Of a stretch of DNA of 47,292 nt, positions 7,051-15,020 are shown in pieces. How positions within the stretch are numbered: position 1 is the first letter of the stretch; the number at the start of each line of letters is the position of its first letter. The notes beneath the pieces were generated by a model, which was given only the letters and a program-made list of their open reading frames with translations, was not told the DNA's origin and made no database searches. The DNA comes from Candidatus Rokuibacteriota bacterium (GTDB lineage Bacteria > Methylomirabilota > Methylomirabilia > Rokubacteriales > CSP1-6), in assembly GCA_016184365.1 (NCBI GenBank), contig JACPCW010000091.1, positions 1 to 47,292 on the forward strand. Direction: 5' to 3'. The position numbers were made by a program, and so were the translations under genes.

Positions 7051-8258
7051 CGCTGGCCTCCTGCCTTCGCCGCCGCGGCATCGGCTTTCTTGAAGTGCTC
7101 CTCCGCGAAGCCATAGAGATGCGCGCCGCCCATGAAGATCTGCGCGGCGATGTCGCGCGGCACGTTCTTCAGCAGATTCTCCGCGACGTGCGGGAAGTTC
7201 GAGTCGAAGTGCGGGAAGTCGGTCGAGATGCACATGCGGTCGGCGCCGATGAGCCCGGCCGTCGCCTCGATCTCCGGCTCGCTGCCCTCGACCGCCGCCC
7301 AGCAGTTCCGGCGGAAGTATTCCTTCGGCGTCAGCGCGAGATATGGCGCGTGCGTGTCGCGGTACTGCGGATAGTCCCACTCGATGCGCGACAGCAGCCC
7401 GGGCGCCCAGGAGTTCTGCGCTTCGAGGAACCCGACGCGGAGCTTCGGGTGGAACTCGAACACGCCGCCGATGATCATCGCGATCATCGCCTGCTGCATC
7501 TCGATCCAGTGGCTGGCGACGTGGCGATAGAAGCGGTTCTCGCCGTAGAGCGGGATCATGCGCGAATAGAGCGCGCTGACCCCTTCGTGGAAGCCCCACG
7601 TGACGTCCAGATCCTCGTGCACCGTGTAGAGCGGATCCCAGTAGTTCGAGTGCCAGTACCGGCCGTTGATCAGGTTGGGCCGGATGAACGAGCCGACGGC
7701 GCCGAGCTCGCGCACGCAGCGGACGAGCTCGCGACACGCGAGATGCACGTCGTGCATCGGGAGCATCGCGACCCACTTGAGCCGGTCGGGGCGGTACGAG
7801 CAGAACTCGTGGATCCAGTTGTTGTACGCCTGGCACACCGCGAGCGAGAGCCGGGGATCGATGCCGTCGCGCGCGATGAGCGACAGCCCCGACGTCGGGT
7901 AGTTCACCGCGATGTCGACGCCTTCCATGTCGAGACCCTGGACCTGGGCGACGGGGTCGTAATCGCGGGCGACCGCGAAGTCGAGCCGGCCGGTGTCGGC
8001 GAGCCGCGAGTTGGACAGCGGCTGGGTGCTCTGCGTCGGCCCCTTCTTCACGCGCTTGCGGTACTGCTGGATGTCGATGTCCTGGACGGGCTCGCCGTCC
8101 AGCATGGTCATCGAGAACGTCGCGCGCGTCGGCCGGCCGTCCGCGCCGACGCCGGTGATGACGCGGTGCTTGAATTTCGGATCGAGGTAACGCTCGAACA
8201 GATCGGGCGGCTCCATGACGTGCATGTCGGAATCGACGAACCGCAGGCCATCTTTCAC
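7047..8258 (-). CDS. Amidohydrolase of the ACMSD-like (amidohydrolase 2) family
   Basis: A 403-residue TIM-barrel metal hydrolase/decarboxylase. The N-terminal metal motif is DSDMHVMEPP; later landmarks are PMHDVHLACRELVR, EFHPKLRVGFLEAQNSWAPGLLSRI and the catalytic-Asp segment CISTDFPHFDSNFP. Family members decarboxylate or hydrolyse ring-cleavage products such as aminocarboxymuconate semialdehyde. The start is GTG at 8258, preceded by GAGGAGG about 7 nt upstream. It is the first gene of the operon running down to 5013. The exact substrate is unknown. Confidence 0.85.
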   Translation of the reverse strand: MKDGLRFVDSDMHVMEPPDLFERYLDPKFKHRVITGVGADGRPTRATFSMTMLDGEPVQDIDIQQYRKRVKKGPTQSTQPLSNSRLADTGRLDFAVARDYDPVAQVQGLDMEGVDIAVNYPTSGLSLIARDGIDPRLSLAVCQAYNNWIHEFCSYRPDRLKWVAMLPMHDVHLACRELVRCVRELGAVGSFIRPNLINGRYWHSNYWDPLYTVHEDLDVTWGFHEGVSALYSRMIPLYGENRFYRHVASHWIEMQQAMIAMIIGGVFEFHPKLRVGFLEAQNSWAPGLLSRIEWDYPQYRDTHAPYLALTPKEYFRRNCWAAVEGSEPEIEATAGLIGADRMCISTDFPHFDSNFPHVAENLLKNVPRDIAAQIFMGGAHLYGFAEEHFKKADAAAAKAGGQR

Positions 8259-8351
8259 GGGCAGCCTCCTCAGGCGCGCTCGAGTGGCGCATATCGTACT
8301 CCCAAGGGCACGAGGCGCGCAGACCGGCGGCTTGCGAGAGGAACGATGGAA

Positions 8352-8377
8352 ACGACGCGCTCAGATCAGCGCGTCGT
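8352..8377. terminator. Hairpin between two genes of the same strand
   Basis: ACGACGCGCT and its exact complement flank a six-base loop (CAGATC). The hairpin overlaps the stop of the small membrane protein gene and lies about 95 nt upstream of the amidohydrolase start, so it probably separates the two transcripts. No T-run follows. Confidence 0.4.
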
Positions 8378-8536
8378 GAAGAGACGGCGGGTCTTTTCCT
8401 CTTCCTGGATCACGAGCGCGCCGACGGCCCTGGTGATCCGCAACCCGTCCCGTAGCATGACGATGCAGATTGCGAGGCACACGGCGTGAATGATCGCCGC
8501 CACGCTCAGAAAGATCAGCAGCGCGGTGTCATTCAT
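8366..8536 (-). CDS. Small single-pass membrane protein of unknown function
   Basis: A 56-residue protein, mostly one membrane segment (ALLIFLSVAAIIHAVCLAIC), followed by a charged tail (VIQEEEKTRRLFTTR). The ATG at 8536 places the membrane segment near the N-terminus; ORF extension to 8566 is possible. I do not recognise the family. The ribosome binding site is weak. It is plausible because of the clean hydrophobic and charged partition and the terminator hairpin at its end. Confidence 0.45.
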   Translation of the reverse strand: MNDTALLIFLSVAAIIHAVCLAICIVMLRDGLRITRAVGALVIQEEEKTRRLFTTR

Positions 8537-8615
8537 CGTGGCTCGATCTTGCCATACGCGTATCACGGCGCAAGAGTCGGAAATCCGATACGCCGCGCCT
8601 GGTTGTCGTTGGGCG

Positions 8616-9287
8616 TCAGCGCGCGTCGCGCGCGAGCCGTAGCCCGTAGTCGGAGTACTGCAGGTGCGGCGGGAGCGACGAACGATGCGCGACCGGACTC
8701 CAGGGATCCGCGTGGCGCCACGCGCCGCCGCGACTCACCCGGCGCGTGCCGGACGCCGGGCCACGCGGGTTGTCGCGCGGTGAGATCGCGTAGTACGCGT
8801 CGTCGAACCAGTCGGCGCACCATTCGTGGCAGACGCCCGATGTGTCCGTGAGTCCGAACGCGTTCGCCGGTGTCGTGCCGGCGCGCGGCGGGCGCTCGAA
8901 CTTCACGTCGGGCTTCGTGTCGCCCCACCCGTAGCGCGCCTGCGTGAGACCGCCGCGCGCCGCCTTCTCCCATTCGGCTTCCGTCGGGAGCCGCGCGCCG
9001 GCCCACGCCGCGAACGCGACGGCGTCGTCCCACGACAGAGCGACGACGGGTTGGTCAGGATCCGAGAACTCCGGCTTCTCCCAGAACGGCGGCGATGTGG
9101 CGCCGGTCGCGGCGAGGTACGCCGCGTACTGCGCGTTGGTCACGGGCGTCCGCACGATCAGGAACTCGTCGATGAACACGACGTGCGCGGGACGCTCGGC
9201 CGGATGGCCCGCGTCCCAGCCCATGTAGAACTCGCCGGCCGGGATGCGGACGAAGTCGATGTCAGACCTCGCGGCCGTCGCCTCCAC
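8616..9287 (-). CDS. SUMF1/FGE-fold protein lacking the formylglycine-generating cysteines
   Basis: The sequence shows the SUMF1 (formylglycine-generating enzyme, EgtB C-domain) landmarks: FVRIPAGEFYMG, PVTNAQYAAYLAATG, ALSWDDAVAFAAWAGARLPTEAEWEKAARGG, GVCHEWCADWFDD and RVSRGGAWRHADPW followed by YSDYGLRLARD. The C-terminal region that holds the two catalytic Cys in true FGE has none (WSPVAHRSSLPP), so sulfatase activation is unlikely. The best start is GTG 9287, inside the end of hyuB (26-nt overlap), suggesting it is the last gene of the hyuA-protease-hyuB operon. It has no clear Shine-Dalgarno. Confidence 0.8.
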   Translation of the reverse strand: MEATAARSDIDFVRIPAGEFYMGWDAGHPAERPAHVVFIDEFLIVRTPVTNAQYAAYLAATGATSPPFWEKPEFSDPDQPVVALSWDDAVAFAAWAGARLPTEAEWEKAARGGLTQARYGWGDTKPDVKFERPPRAGTTPANAFGLTDTSGVCHEWCADWFDDAYYAISPRDNPRGPASGTRRVSRGGAWRHADPWSPVAHRSSLPPHLQYSDYGLRLARDAR

Positions 9288-11070
9288 GATCGAAGGTGAA
9301 CGTGATGTCGCCACGCCGACGCACGAGGTCCGCGCGCAGGTCCTTCGTCGCGACGTCGTCGACGGCGTCCCCGGCGGCGGTGAGCACCACGCCGTAGAGA
9401 TCGCGCGCCTCGTCACGCGAGACCTTGCGGTCGAGCACGTCCGCCAGCACCGCGTCGGTCTCGCGCTCGAGCGGATCACCGTAGCCGGCGCCGCCGGCGA
9501 TGTACTCCCAGAGCTGGTCCCCGGGGTGCAGCACGATCATCTTCTTCGACGGCAGGTCTTCGCGCCGGCCGTCCGATCGAATGATATACGCGCGCGCCGA
9601 GCGTCCGGGCGCGCCGCCGTGGAGACCCCACGGCGACGACGCGAAGCGCTCGCCGCGATGGGAGATGAGGACGTCGGTCTCGGTCGCCTCGAAGACTTTC
9701 TCGAGCCCGAGCCCGCCGCGGAAGCGCCCGGCGCCACCGGAACCGTCCCAGAGGCGCGCGCGGGGAATGCGCAGCGGGAAGTTCATCTCGACGGACTCCA
9801 CCGGGATGTTCATGCAGTTCGAGACGTCCGTCTCGATGACGTCGATGCCGTCCTTGTCGGGGCGCGCGCCCATGCCGCCCGCGGCGAGCTCGCTGGCGAC
9901 GAACGGCTTGCCCGTCGCGGGATCGCGACCGCCGAGCGCCATGACCAGCAGCGTGCCGGAGCTGGCGGCCGGCATGCGGTGCGGCAGCGCGCGCACGAGC
10001 GCGCCGAGGATGGTGTCCGCGATGCGCTTGATCGTCGCGGTGCGGCACGACACGGGCGCCGGCGGCCGCGGGTTCACGATGGTGCCCTCGGGCAGCACGA
10101 CGTCGACGGCGCGGAAGCAGCCGCCGTTGTTCGGAATCGACGGATCGGACACGGCACGGATCGCGTAGAACACCGCCGACATCGTCGACGCCGGCACCGA
10201 GTTGAACGGGCCGCGCACCTGCGGATCGCTTCCGGTGAAATCGAACGTCATCGCGGAGCCGTGCACGCGGATCGTGACCGCGATCTTGACGCGGCTGCCG
10301 ACGTCCACGCCGTCGTCGTCGAGCCAGTCTTCGAACCGGTAGTCGCCGTCGGGAATGCCTTCGATCTCGCGCCGCGTGAGCGTTTCCGCGCGGCCGAGCA
10401 GCTCGTCGATGTAGTCGAGCACGGTCGCGGTGCCGTGCGCGGCGAACAGCTCACGGAGCCGCACGCCGCCGAGACGGCCGGCCGCCACCTGCGCCATGAG
10501 ATCGCCGGTGAAGACGTCGGGCAGCCGCACGTTGCGCGTGAGCAGCCGGAAGAGGTTGTCGTCCAGCTGGCCGGCGCGGAAGAGCTGCGTCGGCGGGATG
10601 ATCACGCCTTCCTGGTAGAGCTCCGTCGCGTCGGTCGGGACGCTGCCGGGCGTGCGGCCGCCGACGTCCTGGTGATGGCACATCGTGCACGCGAGCGCGA
10701 CCACCCGGCCGTCCGGAGCGTCCGCGCTCCGCTCGGCGACGACCGGCACCGCGAGCGTGATGTCGGGCAGGTGCGTTCCACCGTCGTACGGGTCGTTCAG
10801 GATGAACGCGTCGCCTTCACGCATGCGCTCGGGCGGAAACGCGCGGACGATGCGCTGCGCGCCGAACTGCAGCGCGCCGAGGTGGATCGGGATCGCCGCG
10901 GCCTGCGCGACGGTTTCGCCGTTCACGTTGAACAGCGCGGCCGAGGCGTCGAGCCCTTCCTTGACGATCGGCGACGCCGCGCTCTTCAGTAGCGTCAGCT
11001 CCATCTCGTCGGCGATGGCGTCGAGCCGGTTGCGGAGGACTTCGAGGAGGATGGGGTCGATCGTCGTCAT
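9262..11070 (-). CDS. hyuB: Hydantoinase B/oxoprolinase family protein
   Basis: A 602-residue HyuB-type subunit: ILLEVLRNRLDAIADEMELT, GDAFILNDPYDGGTHLPD, CHHQDVGGRTPGS, and the C-terminal GGAGRFRGGLGLEKVF and GGAGYGDPLERE. With HyuA it forms an ATP-dependent amidohydrolase that opens hydantoins, 5-oxoproline or N-methylhydantoin, or carboxylates acetone-like substrates. The ATG at 11070 starts five bases after the end of the aspartic protease gene, which separates it from hyuA. Length is normal for the family. Confidence 0.92.
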   Translation of the reverse strand: MTTIDPILLEVLRNRLDAIADEMELTLLKSAASPIVKEGLDASAALFNVNGETVAQAAAIPIHLGALQFGAQRIVRAFPPERMREGDAFILNDPYDGGTHLPDITLAVPVVAERSADAPDGRVVALACTMCHHQDVGGRTPGSVPTDATELYQEGVIIPPTQLFRAGQLDDNLFRLLTRNVRLPDVFTGDLMAQVAAGRLGGVRLRELFAAHGTATVLDYIDELLGRAETLTRREIEGIPDGDYRFEDWLDDDGVDVGSRVKIAVTIRVHGSAMTFDFTGSDPQVRGPFNSVPASTMSAVFYAIRAVSDPSIPNNGGCFRAVDVVLPEGTIVNPRPPAPVSCRTATIKRIADTILGALVRALPHRMPAASSGTLLVMALGGRDPATGKPFVASELAAGGMGARPDKDGIDVIETDVSNCMNIPVESVEMNFPLRIPRARLWDGSGGAGRFRGGLGLEKVFEATETDVLISHRGERFASSPWGLHGGAPGRSARAYIIRSDGRREDLPSKKMIVLHPGDQLWEYIAGGAGYGDPLERETDAVLADVLDRKVSRDEARDLYGVVLTAAGDAVDDVATKDLRADLVRRRGDITFTFDRGGDGREV

Positions 11071-11074
11071 CGGC

Positions 11075-11515
11075 TCACGTCGTTCGCAGGGCGGCATGCG
11101 ATCGGCGGCGCCGACGTGCCACACGAGTGCGCATTGGCGAGGTCGGCGACACCGCGAGGATTGGCCCGCCGGGGACGAGCCGATGTCCCGACGGATCGAC
11201 GGTGAGATTCAGCCCCTCGAGCGAGCGTGCCCCCAACAATGCGCAATCGCCGGGCTCTGCGAACACGACTTCGTCGTTGGTAAAGAACTCGTCCACTCGG
11301 AGGATGACGAATCCCACCCCTCGTGTCACGAGCTCTCCATTGGCAAGGACGAACGTCCGGTCCTTCTTTTCGCGGCGGATCCCGATCTTCTCGAGGACGC
11401 GCGTCGCGATCCACGTGAGCTCGCTCCCGGTATCCACGAGGAGATCCGAGACGACGGCCGAACGACCGCGGTCGACCGGATTCTCGATCCGACACGTCAC
11501 CCGGAACGTCCCCAT
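11075..11515 (-). CDS. Clan AA (retropepsin-like) aspartic protease
   Basis: A 146-residue single-domain protease. The catalytic triad is LLVDTGSELTW (Asp28-Thr-Gly), the flap region follows, and LLGARSLEGLNLTVDPSGHRLVP is the second hallmark of retropepsin-like clan AA bacterial proteins. There is no signal peptide, so a cytoplasmic dimer is likely. The ATG at 11515 gives the standard family length. It lies between hyuA (stop 11539) and hyuB (start 11070) on the same strand, in tight spacing, so it should be co-transcribed. Its role with the hydantoinase is unknown. Confidence 0.85.
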   Translation of the reverse strand: MGTFRVTCRIENPVDRGRSAVVSDLLVDTGSELTWIATRVLEKIGIRREKKDRTFVLANGELVTRGVGFVILRVDEFFTNDEVVFAEPGDCALLGARSLEGLNLTVDPSGHRLVPGGPILAVSPTSPMRTRVARRRRRSHAALRTT

Positions 11516-11538
11516 CGCTCTGCTTCGTACCACGGCGC

Positions 11539-13608
11539 TCACGCCTTCCTGATGCGCAAATTCGAAGACGTATCCACGATCGCACAGTATCCCGGCGGGA
11601 TCACCGTGGTCGTGTCGACCTGCTCGACGATCGCCGGCCCGTCGACGCGCGCGCCGCCCGGCAGCCGCGGGCGGTCGTAGATCGCGGTCGGCATGAACGC
11701 GCCGAAGTACGCCGGACGCTCTCCGATGCGCGCCTCGGCCACTCGAGCCGGACCCGGGTTCATCCCGGGGCCGGCGAGCGTCGGGGGGTCTGGGGGGCCA
11801 TGTCGGGGCCCCCCAGGTAATGGAAAGGTGTGGACGGCGCGGAAGTTGATGAACTCGACGGGCTGCTGCTCGCGCGCGTAGCCGTACACGCGCTCGTGCA
11901 CGGCGTGGAACGCGCGCACGATCTCGCCGACGCGCTCCATCGTGACCGGCGCGGTCGCCGGCACCTCGAGCTCGTACGACTGGCCGACGTAGCGCAGGTC
12001 GGCGGCGTACTGCACGCGCACCTCGCCGGCCGGCACGCCTTCCTCGCGCATGCGCGCGCGTCCCATGCCGTCGAGCTCTGCGAGACAGCCGTTGACCGCC
12101 GCGAGATCGAGCGCGTCGGCGCGCGCCGACAACGTCCGCGCGTGGTGATGCTCGATCGACGCCGCGAGCAGGCCGAACGCCGCGAGCACACCGGGCGCTT
12201 CCGGCACGACGACTTCCGCCATGCCCATCTCGTCGGCGAGCGGCACGCCATGCACGGGCCCGGCGCCGCCGAGCACCACGAGCGCGAACTGGCGTGGATC
12301 GTAGCCGCGCTTGATCGTCACGAGACGGATCTGATCGGCCATGCGCGCGTTGATGACGCGGTGAATGCCGGCGGCCGTCGCCACCACGTCGAGCCCGAGC
12401 CGCTGCGCGACGGCGCCGACGGCGCGTTCCGCCGCCGTCACGTCGAGCGTCATCAGGCCGCCCGCGAACCGCTCGGGATTGAGGTAACCGAGGACGAGGT
12501 TCGCGTCCGTGACCGTCGCGCGATCGCCGCCGCGCGCGTAGCACGCGGGCCCCGGCTCGGCGCCGGCGCTCTGCGGCCCCACGCGGAGTCCACCGGCCTT
12601 GTCGATCCAGGCGATCGAGCCACCGCCCGCGCCGATCGTGCTGACGTCGACCATCGGCGTGCGCACGGGATACGGACCGATCGATCCTTCGCTCGCGATC
12701 ATCGGCTCGCCGCCGCGCACGACGGCGACGTCGTTGCTCGTCCCGCCCATGTCGAGCGAGACGAAGTCGCGCACGCCCGACCGCTCCGCGGCGAACCGGG
12801 CGCCGATCACGCCGCCCGCCGGTCCGGACAGGAACAGCGTGACCGGCTGCTGTGCCGCGAGCGAGGCCGACACGATGCCGCCGCGCGACCGCATGATGAG
12901 CGGCACCGCGCGAATGCCGAGATGGCCGAGCGTATCGGCGAGGCCGGCGAGATAGCGCTGCACGACGGGTCGCAGATACGCGTCGAACGCCGTCACGCAC
13001 AGCCGCTCGTACTCGCGGAACGTCGGATCGACCTCCGACGAGAGCGACACGCCGATCTCCGGCGCGACGTCGTGACAGATCTCACGCGTGCGCCGTTCAT
13101 GCCCCGCGTTCACGAACGAGAAGAGGTAGCAGACGGCGATCGCCTGCACCCCCTGCTCGCGCAGCGTGCCGACGGCGGCGCGCACCTGCGCTTCGTCGAG
13201 CGCCGTCAGCACGTTGCCGCGCGCGTCGAGCCGCTCGCGGATGCCGACGCGCCGACGGCGCGGCGCGAGGAACGTCGGCGTCTCCGGGTCCATGCCGAGG
13301 TCGTACATGCGCGAGCGCTTCATGCGTCCGAGCTCGAGCACGTCTTCGAAGCCTTCCGTCGTGAGCACCGCCGTCATCGGGCCCTTCTGCTCGAGCACGG
13401 CGTTGGTCGCGACGGTCGTACCGTGAATGAAGCGCTCGACGGCGGCCGGCGTGGCGCCGGCGAGATCGAGAACGCGGCGCACGGCGGCATCGATGCCCTG
13501 GAGCAGATCTTTGGGCGTGCTCGGAACCTTCGTGAGGGTCAGCCGACCGTCGCGGTCGAGGGCGACGATGTCCGTGAAGGTCCCGCCGATGTCGATGCCG
13601 ATCTGCAC
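11539..13608 (-). CDS. hyuA: Hydantoinase A/oxoprolinase family protein with an in-frame repeat insertion
   Basis: A 689-residue HyuA subunit with the ASKHA nucleotide fold: IGIDIGGTFTDIVALDRDG, FIHGTTVATNAVLEQKG, LIMRSRGGIVSA, LFLSGPAGGVIGA, DMGGTSNDVAVV. The C-terminal part contains DGPAIVEQVDTTTVIPPGY. The start could be GTG 13608 (VQIGIDIGG, preferred by family length) or GTG 13626. Around residues 598-612 the linker LPGGPRHGPPDPPTLAG is encoded by a copy of a palindromic dispersed repeat; the frame stays open. It is the first gene of hyuA-protease-hyuB-SUMF1. Confidence 0.92.
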   Translation of the reverse strand: MQIGIDIGGTFTDIVALDRDGRLTLTKVPSTPKDLLQGIDAAVRRVLDLAGATPAAVERFIHGTTVATNAVLEQKGPMTAVLTTEGFEDVLELGRMKRSRMYDLGMDPETPTFLAPRRRRVGIRERLDARGNVLTALDEAQVRAAVGTLREQGVQAIAVCYLFSFVNAGHERRTREICHDVAPEIGVSLSSEVDPTFREYERLCVTAFDAYLRPVVQRYLAGLADTLGHLGIRAVPLIMRSRGGIVSASLAAQQPVTLFLSGPAGGVIGARFAAERSGVRDFVSLDMGGTSNDVAVVRGGEPMIASEGSIGPYPVRTPMVDVSTIGAGGGSIAWIDKAGGLRVGPQSAGAEPGPACYARGGDRATVTDANLVLGYLNPERFAGGLMTLDVTAAERAVGAVAQRLGLDVVATAAGIHRVINARMADQIRLVTIKRGYDPRQFALVVLGGAGPVHGVPLADEMGMAEVVVPEAPGVLAAFGLLAASIEHHHARTLSARADALDLAAVNGCLAELDGMGRARMREEGVPAGEVRVQYAADLRYVGQSYELEVPATAPVTMERVGEIVRAFHAVHERVYGYAREQQPVEFINFRAVHTFPLPGGPRHGPPDPPTLAGPGMNPGPARVAEARIGERPAYFGAFMPTAIYDRPRLPGGARVDGPAIVEQVDTTTVIPPGYCAIVDTSSNLRIRKA
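11773..11816 (-). repeat. Palindromic dispersed repeat, copy 1 (inside hyuA)
   Basis: Read on the minus strand: CTGGGGGGCC, loop CCGACAT, GGCCCCCCAG (11816-11790), then ACCCCCCGACGCTCG. The hairpin and the start of the tail match the copies at 15982 and 42630; the rest of the tail is missing. It is translated in frame as part of HyuA. Confidence 0.75.
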
Positions 13609-13657
13609 AGGCCGCCAACGTACCACGCCGTACCGGCCGGCTCATTGCCGTGACGAG

Positions 13658-13867
13658 GTGGGGGGACTTGAACAATTGACAGCGGAGAGCCGCGACCGCG
13701 CGGACCAGCGCCCGGATGACGACTGGAGGTACGACGGGGCACGCGACGCCGTCGACCGCGCCAAGCAGACGCGCGAAGACGCGCGGCACGCGCAGGACGT
13801 GTCGCGGAATCTGCGGCAGGCCGGCCTGCTGCGGCGGGCGCTCACGAAGCTGGGGCTGTCCCGGTAA
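13658..13867 (+). CDS. Small charged helical protein, unknown
   Basis: The plus-strand frame reads VGGLEQLTAESRDRADQRPD followed by DAVDRAKQTREDARHAQDVS and ends LLRRALTKLGLSR. Third codon positions are strongly G/C and the composition is helical and charged, unlike most antisense frames here. The start may be GTG 13658, or TTG 13676 with GGGGGGA upstream. Its tail overlaps the end of the convergent flavoprotein gene by 26 nt. It has no recognised family. It diverges from hyuA. Confidence 0.4.
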   Translation: MGGLEQLTAESRDRADQRPDDDWRYDGARDAVDRAKQTREDARHAQDVSRNLRQAGLLRRALTKLGLSR

Positions 13868-15020
13868 CGCGCGCGAGCGAGAACGGTACCAGGTCGAGCC
13901 GGCTCCGCCCTTCCGTCACCAGCTCGGCGATCGCCTCGCCGATCGCCGCCGAGTGCTTGAAGCCATGCCCCGAGCACGGCGACGCGACGATCACCCGGTC
14001 CCCGTCGGGATGACGATCGATCAGGAACCGCGACCCCGGCGTCACCGTGTAGAGGCACGTCTCGCTGCGAAGGCATCGGCGGCTGACGCCGGCCATCCGT
14101 CCCTGGATGTGCGCCGCATGGGTCGCAGCCGGCTCGGCGGCGGCGACGCGGCGATCCACGCGGTCCGGCTCGGTCGACTCGGCGAACTGCTCGCTCGCGA
14201 TCTTCACGCCGTCGGCGACGCGCGGAAACCCGTAGAAGTAGTCGCTCGCGCCGGCGCCGTGCATCCAGATGAAGATCGGAAACCGTCCGGGCGCGAAGGC
14301 CGCGGCATCGTCGGCGGCGAACCAGTGCATCACCTGGCGGTAGACGCCGAGCAGCTTCGGGAACGGCCCGCCCACTAACGCGGGGAGCCAGGCGCCGGCG
14401 GTGACGACGACCCGGCCGGCGGCGTATGTCGCGCGGTCGGTCACCACCTCGACGCTGTCCGCGCCCGGCGTGACTCGGACCACGGTCTCGCCCGTCCGCA
14501 TCGTCGCGCCGAGCGCGCGCGCCCGGTAGAGCTGCGTGGCCACACAACGCTCCGGGCGGAGAAATCCCGCGCCGGGCTCGTAGTACGCGACCTCGTCGCC
14601 GACCAGCCGGAACTGCGGGAACCGTTCGGCGACCTCGGCGGCGCCGAGCACCTCGTGCGCGATGCCATACCGCCGCGCGGCGGCGATCGTGCGACCGATG
14701 AAGTCGCTCTGCCCGTGATGCTGTGCGGTACCACGCTCACGCCCGATGAGCAGCCCACCGACCGGAAAGAGCAGCGCGCCGCCCGTCTCCGCTTCGAGGT
14801 CGCGCCAGATCTCGTGCGAGCGCAGCGCGAACGGCACGTACTCCTCGCCTTCGCCGATGGCCTGCCGCGTGATGCGGCTCTCGCCGTGGCTCGAGCCGCG
14901 GTCGTGCGGCGGCCCGAAGCGATCGAGGCCGAGCACGCGCACGCGGCGCCGCGCGAGCTGATAGAGCGTGGCGCTCCCCATCGCGCCGAGGCCCACGACG
15001 ATGACGTCCGTCGTCGTCAT
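13842..15020 (-). CDS. Sarcosine oxidase/N-methyltryptophan oxidase-like flavoprotein
   Basis: A 392-residue monomeric sarcosine oxidase-type enzyme. The FAD-binding start is DVIVVGLGAMGSATLYQLA, followed by GSSHGESRITRQA. The Cys in ETCLYTVTPGSRFLIDRHP matches the residue that covalently holds FAD in this family, and GHGFKHSAAIGEAIAEL closes the fold. It oxidises a secondary amine or N-methyl amino acid to imine and H2O2. Its ATG overlaps the oppF-type stop (ATGA), so it is coupled to the peptide transporter genes, suggesting the imported substrate feeds it. Confidence 0.88.
   Translation of the reverse strand: MTTTDVIVVGLGAMGSATLYQLARRRVRVLGLDRFGPPHDRGSSHGESRITRQAIGEGEEYVPFALRSHEIWRDLEAETGGALLFPVGGLLIGRERGTAQHHGQSDFIGRTIAAARRYGIAHEVLGAAEVAERFPQFRLVGDEVAYYEPGAGFLRPERCVATQLYRARALGATMRTGETVVRVTPGADSVEVVTDRATYAAGRVVVTAGAWLPALVGGPFPKLLGVYRQVMHWFAADDAAAFAPGRFPIFIWMHGAGASDYFYGFPRVADGVKIASEQFAESTEPDRVDRRVAAAEPAATHAAHIQGRMAGVSRRCLRSETCLYTVTPGSRFLIDRHPDGDRVIVASPCSGHGFKHSAAIGEAIAELVTEGRSRLDLVPFSLARVTGTAPAS

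Noticed and set aside
8616..9287. Formylglycine-generating enzyme
   Set aside because: The C-terminal catalytic cysteines are absent and no sulfatase is nearby; called only as SUMF1-fold.
11127..11552. Plus-strand frame opposite the aspartic protease
   Set aside because: The minus frame has the D-T-G and distal LLG motifs of a known family; the plus frame has none.
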